This document shows, piece after piece, positions 1 through 6,177 of a stretch of 11,359 nt of DNA; the first letter of the stretch is position 1; every line of letters starts with the position of its first letter. Source of the DNA: Oscillospiraceae bacterium (GTDB lineage: Bacteria; Bacillota; Clostridia; Oscillospirales; Acutalibacteraceae); NCBI GenBank assembly GCA_009783605.1, contig WRDE01000036.1, positions 1 through 11,359 on the forward strand. The letters run 5' to 3'. The notes beneath the pieces were generated by a model that was given only the letters and a program-made list of their open reading frames with translations, did no database searches and was not told the DNA's origin. A program made the position numbers and the translations under genes.

Positions 1-1
1 C

Positions 2-1051
2 AACTATTTCGAGGACGCGGGCGACGTGGGGAGCTATTGGACCTACTATCCGCCGTATGAAAACAGGATATTCAACACCCTGACCTCGGCCCCGCGGGTC
101 TGGATCGAGCAGAACGGTCCGCTTGCGGGGGTGATCGGGATTGAGCACAGCATGGTGCTGCCTGCCGGCGGCGAGGAGCCGCTGTACGGCATCGGCAAAA
201 GCGACCGTTCGGAACAGACCGACGTCCTGAAAATCGTGACCAAAGTCAGCCTGAAAAAAGACGATAAATATGTCGGTGTCGAGACGTCGGTGGTCAACAA
301 CCTGAAAAACCACCGGCTCCGCGCCGGGTTCCCGACCGGCGTCATCACCGATACCGCCGCCGCTTCGGGGCACTTCACGGTGGACGAACGCCCGGTGATT
401 CCCACCAAAGACGCCAGCGGCGAATATTGGAAAGAGATGCAGACGCTGCCGATGCAGCATTTTGTGGACCTCTCGGACGGCGAACGCGGGCTGGCGCTGC
501 TGAGTAACAGCGTCACCGAATACGAAGCCCTCAGCGACGTCAAGGGCACCGTTTATCTGACCCTTTTCCGGGCGATGGGGAATATGATCGTGACCGGCTG
601 GGAATGCGTAAACCGTTTCCCCGCGCAGAATGGCAGCCAGCTGCAGCGCCAAATGGATTTCGCCTATGCCGTGTATCCCCATCAGGGGAATTGGCAGTCG
701 GCCGATGTTTACGCCCAGGCCGAACGGTTTATCAGCCAGCCCTGCGTATACCAGACGATTGGAAACCACAAGGGCAGTCTGCCCTACAGCGGCGGATTCT
801 TAGAGATTACCGACGATAATCTGGTGCTGTCGGCCTTCAAAAAAGCCGACGACGGGGACGGATACATCCTGCGTGTGTTCAATCCCTGCGACAGCGAAAT
901 AACCGCCGATGTGATTTTCGCGGCGGACATCCTGTCGGCGAACCACGCGTCGATGGGGGAGGAGTCCCGGGAAAAAGCCGGATTTGCGGGCAATAGACTG
1001 CGTGTCACGGCGGCAGCAAATAAAATTATGACATACCGGCTGGTGTTTTGA
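2..1051 (+). CDS. alpha-mannosidase (GH38), C-terminal part, 5' truncated by window edge
   Basis: The frame is open from base 2 (NYFEDAGDVGSYWTYYPP...) and ends in TGA at 1049-1051, so the true start lies upstream of the window. The visible 349 residues match the C-terminal beta-sandwich region of glycoside hydrolase family 38 alpha-mannosidases. Recognisable family stretches are the 'FEDxGDVG' segment, 'NNLKNHRLRAGFPTGV', 'ERPVIP', 'FVDLSDGERGLALLSNS..EYE', 'LTLFRAMG' and 'FAYAVYPHQGNW'. The catalytic (beta/alpha) barrel with its zinc site and nucleophile Asp lies in the missing N-terminal half, so activity cannot be judged here. GH38 enzymes hydrolyse alpha-mannosidic linkages and bacterial members are usually cytoplasmic. 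The mutarotase gene follows 47 bases downstream on the same strand, so co-transcription is possible. A GTG at 26 is in frame but lies inside the conserved FEDxGDVG segment and is not a start. Confidence 0.9.
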   Translation, partial: NYFEDAGDVGSYWTYYPPYENRIFNTLTSAPRVWIEQNGPLAGVIGIEHSMVLPAGGEEPLYGIGKSDRSEQTDVLKIVTKVSLKKDDKYVGVETSVVNNLKNHRLRAGFPTGVITDTAAASGHFTVDERPVIPTKDASGEYWKEMQTLPMQHFVDLSDGERGLALLSNSVTEYEALSDVKGTVYLTLFRAMGNMIVTGWECVNRFPAQNGSQLQRQMDFAYAVYPHQGNWQSADVYAQAERFISQPCVYQTIGNHKGSLPYSGGFLEITDDNLVLSAFKKADDGDGYILRVFNPCDSEITADVIFAADILSANHASMGEESREKAGFAGNRLRVTAAANKIMTYRLVF

Positions 1052-1060
1052 TGCTTGTTA

Positions 1061-1069
1061 TGTTATACT
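1061..1069 (+). promoter_or_regulatory. possible extended -10 promoter for the mutarotase gene
   Basis: TGTTATACT contains a TGn extension followed by TATACT (1064-1069), 30 bases before the mutarotase start. No convincing -35 lies 16-18 bases upstream, which extended -10 promoters can tolerate. It sits in the short gap after the alpha-mannosidase stop, so the mutarotase could have its own promoter as well as read-through. The call rests on one hexamer and is tentative. Confidence 0.35.
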
Positions 1070-1098
1070 GATATCAAAAAATAAAGGAGCCAAACACC

Positions 1099-1422
1099 AT
1101 GAAACGCGTTTGTGAAATGATCGGTCTGCGCGGGAGCGAGCGGGAAAGATATATCGAGCTGCACGACAATATCTGGCCGGAGATATCGGCGCTGATCCGT
1201 GACTGCAATATCCGGAACTACACGATTTTTGAGCGGGCGGGTATGCTGTATGCCTACTATGAATACATCGGCGAGGATCACGCCGCCGATATGCGGAAGA
1301 TGGCGGAGAATGAGGTCAATAAAGAATGGTGGGCGGCCTGCGGGCCCTGCCAGCAGCCGCTGACCGACCGGAAACCCGGTGAATGGTGGGCCGGCACCGA
1401 GGAGATTTGGCATCAGGATTGA
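1099..1422 (+). CDS. L-rhamnose mutarotase family protein (RhaM/DUF718-like)
   Basis: This 107-residue protein has the size and pattern of the RhaM mutarotase family, small dimeric ferredoxin-like proteins that interconvert the alpha and beta anomers of L-rhamnose in the cytoplasm. The N-terminal segment has Tyr18 and His22 (RERYIELHDNIWPEI), which align with the Tyr and His of the E. coli RhaM active site. Further matches are 'NYTIF', 'YAYYEYIG' and the Trp pair in 'NKEWWAAC'. The start ATG is supported by AAAGGAG at 1083-1089 with a 9-base spacer. It lies between an alpha-mannosidase and other glycosidase genes, so it probably handles a deoxysugar released locally. A GH29 fucosidase lies 3.4 kb away, so L-fucose is an alternative substrate; the sequence alone does not decide. 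A hairpin terminator follows 21 bases after the stop. Confidence 0.88.
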   Translation: MKRVCEMIGLRGSERERYIELHDNIWPEISALIRDCNIRNYTIFERAGMLYAYYEYIGEDHAADMRKMAENEVNKEWWAACGPCQQPLTDRKPGEWWAGTEEIWHQD

Positions 1423-1443
1423 GTGAGAAGCCAGACTGCAGAC

Positions 1444-1481
1444 AAAAAAAGCAGTTTCCGTTTGCGCGGAAGCTGCTTTTT
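1444..1481. terminator. bidirectional Rho-independent terminator
   Basis: Stem GCAGTTTCCG (1451-1460) pairs with CGGAAGCTGC (1467-1476), with one G-T wobble and a 6-base loop. It is flanked by seven A on the left (1444-1450) and five T on the right (1477-1481). It therefore has a U-tract in both directions and can end both the mutarotase transcript (+) and the converging isomerase transcript (-). Confidence 0.9.
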
Positions 1482-1515
1482 GCGATCAATACCAAAAATC
1501 GTTCGAAAACCCATA

Positions 1516-2445
1516 TTAGTGGTTAATATCACTATTCACTTGTACCCATGCCTTCTCCAGCACCCGCTTTCCGTTTGCAATGACGATTTCCGGATCCTCG
1601 TCTCCGAACGGCTTGACTTCAAAACTGACTACCGGCGGATTGCCGGTATTGAAATAACCGATCTCCAGCAACACCTGTAAAAAATCCGTCAGCTCCTTCG
1701 TGTCATTCGCGCCGTTCGGAAATCCGAAACGCGGATGCGCGTCCCCATACGCCGGATATGACGGGTCGGAACAGACCGCATTGCCGATATGGGCGTGGGT
1801 GATAAACTCTTTAACCGGGATCAGCGATTCCCGCGCCGTCTCCCGCAGCAGCGGCAGATGCGATAAGTCGACCGTCAATCCGAAGTTGTCCGCCCGTTCC
1901 CGCATATCCCGGGCGAACCGCAAAACCAGCTCCACCGGGCCGATCAGGGATTTTTTATCGACGTCCCAGTCGAACACCTCCAGATTTACCGGCATATTGC
2001 CGCGTTCGGCGGCATAACGGCACAGCGCTCCAGTATTTTCCAATAGTATTTGATATGCCCGATAATTGGTTTGCTCATCATATGTTGCCGATAAAAACGC
2101 ATAACCGGACGCACCCTTCTCATAGGCCTCGTCCATCCCCTGCTTCAGCGTCTCCAACGCGGCGGCGTTTTGAGCGGGATCCATGTGGTTGATGTTCAGC
2201 CCGGTGGTCAGCAGCCGGGGCTGGGCGCCGTAGATGACCGTCATGTGCGACGAATCCAGCAGCTTTCTGACCCGGGCGCGGACGGCGGCGTCTTTGATCC
2301 AGGTGATCTCGACCGCGTCGAAATACGGATCCGCCGCGATCCTGCGGATGACCCCCTCAATATCCCCCTCGCCGCCCATGATAGACGGGTAGGACATAAA
2401 GGCGATGATACCCGGACGGAAATATTTTCGCATCGGCTGGTTCAT
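1516..2445 (-). CDS. sugar phosphate isomerase/epimerase-like TIM-barrel protein
   Basis: This 309-residue protein resembles the xylose-isomerase-like TIM-barrel superfamily, which covers sugar isomerases, ketose 3-epimerases, inosose dehydratases and AP endonuclease 2. Candidate divalent-metal ligands sit at expected strand ends: Glu156 (VNLEVFDWD), Asp193 and His196 (VDLSHLPL), His217/His219 (HAHIGN) and Glu276 (VSFEVKP). There is no signal peptide, so it should be cytoplasmic. The start chosen is ATG at 2443-2445, which has GGGAGG at 2453-2458 seven bases upstream. The frame stays open to 2559, but that extension would cover the promoter region and the start of the divergent GH42 gene. The gene stands alone, with its own promoter, divergent from the GH42 beta-galactosidase. 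Its substrate cannot be named; the surrounding glycosidases suggest a sugar derived from their products. The last residues (VNSDINH) are encoded by heptamer-like DNA. Confidence 0.8.
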   Translation of the reverse strand: MNQPMRKYFRPGIIAFMSYPSIMGGEGDIEGVIRRIAADPYFDAVEITWIKDAAVRARVRKLLDSSHMTVIYGAQPRLLTTGLNINHMDPAQNAAALETLKQGMDEAYEKGASGYAFLSATYDEQTNYRAYQILLENTGALCRYAAERGNMPVNLEVFDWDVDKKSLIGPVELVLRFARDMRERADNFGLTVDLSHLPLLRETARESLIPVKEFITHAHIGNAVCSDPSYPAYGDAHPRFGFPNGANDTKELTDFLQVLLEIGYFNTGNPPVVSFEVKPFGDEDPEIVIANGKRVLEKAWVQVNSDINH

Positions 2446-2473
2446 GATCAGACCTCCCGGTTGTTTTTCCAAA

Positions 2474-2502
2474 AATATACCATAAAATGATGAAATATAC
2501 AA
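2474..2502 (-). promoter_or_regulatory. sigma-A-type promoter for the isomerase gene
   Basis: On the minus strand, TTGTAT (2497-2502) is followed after exactly 17 bases by TATATT (2474-2479), and TGG directly precedes the -10 as a TGn extension. The -10 lies about 28 bases upstream of the chosen ATG, leaving a short leader with GGGAGG. The hexamer ATATAC occurs twice 20 bases apart (2475-2480 and 2495-2500), overlapping both promoter elements. That could be a binding pattern for a regulator or simply follow from the A/T-rich promoter. Confidence 0.75.
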
Positions 2503-2520
2503 GACTTTTCCGGATAAACA

Positions 2521-2548
2521 TGGTAGAATGGGTATAAAAGAAACGAGG
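2521..2548 (+). promoter_or_regulatory. possible extended -10 and RBS for the GH42 gene
   Basis: TGGTAGAAT (2521-2529) has the TGn-TAnAAT layout of an extended -10, followed by a short leader and GAGG at 2545-2548, nine bases before the ATG at 2558. No clear -35 is visible at the right distance. The divergent isomerase promoter ends about 18 bases to the left, so one regulator could act on both genes. Confidence 0.4.
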
Positions 2549-2557
2549 TAATTCCCC

Positions 2558-4696
2558 ATGAAAAAGCCATACCCTCAGGTCGCATACGGCGCGGTCTATT
2601 TCCGCAAATCCAATCCTCCCCGCGAGGATTGGGAGCGTGATTACGCCCGGGCCGCGGCGGACGGGATGAATATCTTCCGCCACTGGTTTTTGTGGGGCGC
2701 CATCGAAACCGCGCCAGGCGTGTTCGATTGGGCGGATTATGACCGGCAGTTAGAGCTGGCGGCGCGATACGGCCTCGGCACCGTCATCGCGGAATTCTCC
2801 GACAGCGTGCCGGAATGGTTTTTCCACCGGCATAAGGACTGCTTTGCGGTTTTCCGGGACGGGACGCAGGCGGCTTTTTCGGGTCTGAGCGGCTCCTGCA
2901 TGACCGGCGGCTTCGTGCCGGGCGGGCTGTGTTTGGACAACCCGGAGACAATGCAATATGTCGAACGCTTTCTCCGGGCGCTGGCGGAGCGGTATAAGGG
3001 GCATCCCGGGCTGTTTGGCTATGATATATGGAACGAGTGCAACTACCATCCCGATACCTGCTATTGCGCGCATACCCGGCGTAAATTCCGGCAGTGGTTA
3101 GAGAAGAAATACGGCTCGCTGCAGGCGCTGGGCGTGGCGTGGCACCGGTACAGCTATAGCGATTGGGAGCAGGTGCAGGCGCCCCGGTTTGAAATGCAGT
3201 GCACCGAATGCATGGACTGGCTGGCTTTCCGCAAGGAAAGCTATTACGAATTGCTGGGATGGAAAGCGGATATCCTGCGCTCCGCCGATCCGGACGCGCG
3301 GATCACCGCGCATGGAGTGGCGGCGACGCTGGACTACACCTACGCCAACGGCAACAACGACTGGCTGGCGGCGGCGCGGGTGGAATCCTACGGCATGACC
3401 TGGGTCATGGGCCGCAAGGGTACCGAGCCATGGAAGCAATGGCAGGCGGCGGATCTGGTCCGCGCCGGCGCCCGGGGCAAAACCTTCTGGCATGCCGAGA
3501 TGCAGGGCGGCCCGCTCTGGCTGCAGCCGCAGGTGGTCGGCCGGGAGCCGGAGGACGGCCGGGTGGCCACGGCGGAGGATATCCGGCTGTGGAACTTAGT
3601 GTCGCTGGCCGGCGGGGCGCGGGGTATCCTATATCTGCGCTGGCGCTCGCTGTTAGACGGGCCGCTGTTCAGCGCGTTTGGGCTGTACAGCGACGACGGG
3701 CTGCCGAACGCGCGCTCCGAAATGAACGCCGCCCTTGCCAAATGGGCCAACAGCCCGCGGGCCAAAGCCCTGTTCGCCGCCTATCCGCAAAAGGCGGATA
3801 TCGGCATCTTGGTTCTGGATCAGATCCAGGATTTCAACCGCCTGATCCAGCAGGCGGGCAAGGGCAAATTCTTCTCCCGGTGCCTGTGGGGCGCCTACCG
3901 CCTGTTTTTCGACTGCCATATTCCGGTCGATTTCGTCCATTTCGACGATATTGATCAATATAAAACCCTCTATTTCGCCTATCCGATCCAGATCAACGCC
4001 GATCAGGCCGCGCGGCTGCGCGAATGGGTGGAGCGGGGCGGTACCCTCATCTGCGAAGGGCTGCCCGGCTATTTCGGCGACCGGGGCCGGGTCTGCACCG
4101 TCCAGCCCGGCAGCGGTATAGACGCATTGTTCGGCGTCCGGCAGAAAACAGTGGCATTTATGCCCGACCTCGGTGACCGCATCCGGTTTTCGGCCTTCGG
4201 CGCGGAAAACATCTCCGGCGGGCTGTTCCGGCAGAGCTATGAGGTGACCGATGCCGAACCGATCGGCCGCGCCCAGATAATAGGCGCTTATCCCGACGGC
4301 GAAACAGCGGTCACGCTGACACGACACGGCGCCGGCACCGCGGTATTGATCGGCACCTATCCCTCCGAAGGCTATTTTCGGGAATCCTCCCCCGCCGCCA
4401 GAGAGATGCTGGAAAATTTATTGAAACGGCTGCATATCACCCCGCCGCTCACCGTCAGCGGCGCGCATATCCACGCCCGCCTGTGTGAAGGCGGCGGCAG
4501 ACGCTTCCTGTGGCTGATCAACCACGATAAAGACAGCCGCAGCGCCGCCGTCACGCTGGAAAACGCCGCCGGCAGCGCCGCCAGCATTGCCGCAGGTATC
4601 GGTGAGGTGTATTGGGGCGAACACGTACGGATGAACGGCGGACAGATTCTGGCAGAGGTGCCGGGCAGGGACGCGGTTGTGTTTGAGGTGGTCTGA
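2558..4696 (+). CDS. beta-galactosidase, GH42 family
   Basis: This 712-residue protein has the size and domain order of GH42 beta-galactosidases, which release terminal beta-linked galactose. Residues 1-390 form the catalytic TIM barrel. Glu160 in 'GYDIWNECNYH' is the expected acid/base and Glu314 in 'TFWHAEMQGGP' the expected nucleophile. Residues about 405-610 (from 'KADIGILVLDQIQDF' through 'YPIQINADQAARLREWVERGGTLICEG') match the trimerisation domain, and a small beta domain follows to the end (PGRDAVVFEVV). The 'CYCAHTRRKFRQWLEKKYGSL' segment is typical of the family, but the usual C-x-C-x-x-C ends in Thr173 instead of Cys, so the structural zinc cluster may be incomplete. There is no signal peptide, which suggests cytoplasmic action on imported oligosaccharides. 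It is followed on the same strand, after 152 bases, by the GH29 fucosidase gene. Family assignment is firm; the natural substrate is inferred. Confidence 0.92.
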   Translation: MKKPYPQVAYGAVYFRKSNPPREDWERDYARAAADGMNIFRHWFLWGAIETAPGVFDWADYDRQLELAARYGLGTVIAEFSDSVPEWFFHRHKDCFAVFRDGTQAAFSGLSGSCMTGGFVPGGLCLDNPETMQYVERFLRALAERYKGHPGLFGYDIWNECNYHPDTCYCAHTRRKFRQWLEKKYGSLQALGVAWHRYSYSDWEQVQAPRFEMQCTECMDWLAFRKESYYELLGWKADILRSADPDARITAHGVAATLDYTYANGNNDWLAAARVESYGMTWVMGRKGTEPWKQWQAADLVRAGARGKTFWHAEMQGGPLWLQPQVVGREPEDGRVATAEDIRLWNLVSLAGGARGILYLRWRSLLDGPLFSAFGLYSDDGLPNARSEMNAALAKWANSPRAKALFAAYPQKADIGILVLDQIQDFNRLIQQAGKGKFFSRCLWGAYRLFFDCHIPVDFVHFDDIDQYKTLYFAYPIQINADQAARLREWVERGGTLICEGLPGYFGDRGRVCTVQPGSGIDALFGVRQKTVAFMPDLGDRIRFSAFGAENISGGLFRQSYEVTDAEPIGRAQIIGAYPDGETAVTLTRHGAGTAVLIGTYPSEGYFRESSPAAREMLENLLKRLHITPPLTVSGAHIHARLCEGGGRRFLWLINHDKDSRSAAVTLENAAGSAASIAAGIGEVYWGEHVRMNGGQILAEVPGRDAVVFEVV

Positions 4697-4731
4697 TCGG
4701 CATTATCACATACCCGCTGATAAGCATGATC
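4695..4731. repeat. imperfect inverted repeat just after the GH42 gene
   Basis: TTATCA (4703-4708) pairs with TGATAA (4718-4723) around a 9-base loop. The flanking GC and GATC on both sides extend the pairing with small bulges. It overlaps the GH42 stop codon and has no following T-run, so it is at best a weak terminator; an operator or RNA-stabilising hairpin is equally possible. Confidence 0.35.
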
Positions 4732-4764
4732 TTCATAAAAACACAACGAGAGCAGACCCCGCCC

Positions 4765-4827
4765 TCAACTGACCACTAATCACTGTTCACTGACCACTGC
4801 TCACTGTCAACTGTCAACTGTCAACTG
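4765..4827. repeat. nine-unit heptamer tandem array before the fucosidase gene
   Basis: Nine consecutive 7-base units run without a break in phase. Eight of the nine end in ACTG and one (4772-4778) ends in ACTA. The first unit (4765-4771) and the last three (4807-4827) are all TCAACTG; the units between them vary in the first three bases (for example ATCACTG, TTCACTG, CTCACTG). A truncated unit TCAA follows, then AAGGAGG at 4833-4839, the ribosome binding site of the GH29 gene. The array therefore probably lies in the 5' leader of that gene. Heptamer short tandem repeats are known in bacteria such as cyanobacteria (STRR elements), but this unit is not claimed to be one of those. Copy-number change by slippage is plausible and would shift any upstream promoter or operator in 7-base steps. 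Confidence 0.9.
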
Positions 4828-4848
4828 TCAAAAAGGAGGCCATCCATC

Positions 4849-6102
4849 ATGATCGACCACCTGCGTTTCTTTGACGCCCGCGACTGGTTCCAGCAACGCC
4901 GCTTCGGCCTGTTTGTACACTGGGGGCTGTACAGCATCCCCGCCTGGCAGGAGCAGATCCTCTGGCGCGGCCGGATGCCGCGGCAGGAATATGAGCCGCT
5001 GCTTCATCAGTTCAATCCGGTCAAATTCGATCCGGATCAGTGGATCGACGTGATGGATGAGGCCGGGATGGAATTTCTGTGCTTCACCTCCAAACACCAC
5101 GACGGTTTTTGTATGTGGGACACCAAGTATACCGATTATAACATCATGAACACGCCTTACAACAGAGACATCGTCGGCATGCTGTCGGCCGCCTGCGCCC
5201 GCCGCGGCAAGGGCTTCGGGCTGTATTATTCCATCCCCGACTGGCACCACCGCCACTATCCCAACCAGGGCCGCCACCACGAGATGATGGGGCCCCGGGC
5301 GGGAGACGAGCCGGATTTTCGGAAATATTGCGAGTATATGGAACATCAGGTGACCGAGCTGATGACAAATTACGGCGAGATCAACCAGCTTTTCTGGGAC
5401 GTCAACGTTATCGGTTACAATAACCGCGCGTTCAACGACCGGATGCGCGCGCTGCAGCCGTCGATGCTTATTAACGACCGCGGGCCGGCGGGCGGGGATT
5501 TTGTCACGCCGGAACGGCAGGTGCCGGAGGGGATGGTGTTTCCCCGGTTGACCGAGGCGGTCCAGTCGTTGGGGCGCGAGAGCTGGGGTTACCGGGAAAA
5601 TGAGGATTATTATGCGGTCAGGCATCTTATGCAGGGCATCGACCGGGTGATGGCGATGGGCGGCAATTATCTGCTCAATGTTGGCCCGAAAGCCGACGGT
5701 ACCTTTGACGGGCGGGACATCGCGTCGCTGCGCGCTGTCGGGAAATGGTATGCCAAAGTACGGGAATCCTTTGAGGACACGGTGCCGGCGACCACGATGA
5801 TCACCGAATTCACTGTGGAGATGCGCGATCCGGTGCTGCTGACCCGGCGGGGCAACACCATCTATGTGCATTTGTATCAGGACGCCGCTGCCGACGGTAT
5901 TACGCTCAAACCTTTTGACACGCTGCCGCGGCGAGCGACATTGCTGAACACCGGGGAGGAATTGCCCTGCGCGGTGGAGCTGATGCCGTTCTTCCACCGT
6001 GATCGCCGGCCGTATCTGCATATTCGGGGTTTACCGGTTAACCGGTTGTCCGGAGAGGTGATGGTGCTGAAGCTGGAGTTTGATGATAGCTGGGCATTAT
6101 AG
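4849..6102 (+). CDS. alpha-L-fucosidase, GH29 family
   Basis: This 417-residue protein matches GH29 alpha-L-fucosidases, retaining enzymes that remove terminal L-fucose. Family landmarks are 'RFGLFVHWGLYS' (19-29), 'FTSKHHDGFCMWDTKYTDYN' (79-98), 'GKGFGLYYSIPDWHH' (120-134), 'GDFVTPERQVP' (216-226) and 'GGNYLLNVGPKADG'. Asp184 in 'QLFWDVNV' is the likely nucleophile; classical members read WFDG at this place. The acid/base is less conserved in the family; Glu222 in the TPERQ segment is one candidate. A short beta domain closes the protein. No signal peptide is present, so the enzyme should be cytoplasmic. The ATG has a strong AAGGAGG nine bases upstream. It lies downstream of the GH42 gene on the same strand, so the pair could jointly trim fucosylated galactosides. 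A bidirectional hairpin terminator follows the stop. Confidence 0.93.
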   Translation: MIDHLRFFDARDWFQQRRFGLFVHWGLYSIPAWQEQILWRGRMPRQEYEPLLHQFNPVKFDPDQWIDVMDEAGMEFLCFTSKHHDGFCMWDTKYTDYNIMNTPYNRDIVGMLSAACARRGKGFGLYYSIPDWHHRHYPNQGRHHEMMGPRAGDEPDFRKYCEYMEHQVTELMTNYGEINQLFWDVNVIGYNNRAFNDRMRALQPSMLINDRGPAGGDFVTPERQVPEGMVFPRLTEAVQSLGRESWGYRENEDYYAVRHLMQGIDRVMAMGGNYLLNVGPKADGTFDGRDIASLRAVGKWYAKVRESFEDTVPATTMITEFTVEMRDPVLLTRRGNTIYVHLYQDAAADGITLKPFDTLPRRATLLNTGEELPCAVELMPFFHRDRRPYLHIRGLPVNRLSGEVMVLKLEFDDSWAL

Positions 6103-6123
6103 TCATTCCACTCCATAAGCCAA

Positions 6124-6159
6124 AAACAGCAGACGGAATGATCATTCCGCCTGCTGTTT
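6124..6159. terminator. bidirectional hairpin terminator between convergent genes
   Basis: AAACAGCAG (6124-6132) pairs with CTGCTGTTT (6151-6159), and CGGAAT (6134-6139) pairs with ATTCCG (6144-6149). One A-C mismatch separates the two stems and the loop is GATC. Read on the minus strand the stem runs into five T, giving a standard terminator for the pilin-like gene. On the plus strand it ends in TTTCT and can stop the fucosidase transcript. Confidence 0.85.
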
Positions 6160-6177
6160 CTATATTAGTGAATAGCA

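Noticed and set aside
1423..1680. 85-codon plus-strand frame after the mutarotase
   Set aside because: It runs through the terminator and then antisense to the isomerase 3' end, so it is not a credible gene.
2446..2559. N-terminal extension of the isomerase frame to 2559
   Set aside because: It would overlap the start of the divergent GH42 gene and cover a good -35/-10 promoter. The internal ATG at 2445 has a strong GGGAGG and begins the conserved part.
3653..4327. 224-codon antisense frame within the GH42 gene
   Set aside because: It is a shadow of GC-rich coding sequence and shows no recognisable motif or start signal.
4765..4827. CRISPR-like array
   Set aside because: Units are 7 bases long and directly abutting with no spacers.
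4828..6021. 397-codon open frame antisense to the fucosidase gene
   Set aside because: It mirrors the GH29 gene in GC-rich DNA, has no family resemblance and no ribosome binding site, while the plus-strand protein has all the GH29 landmarks.
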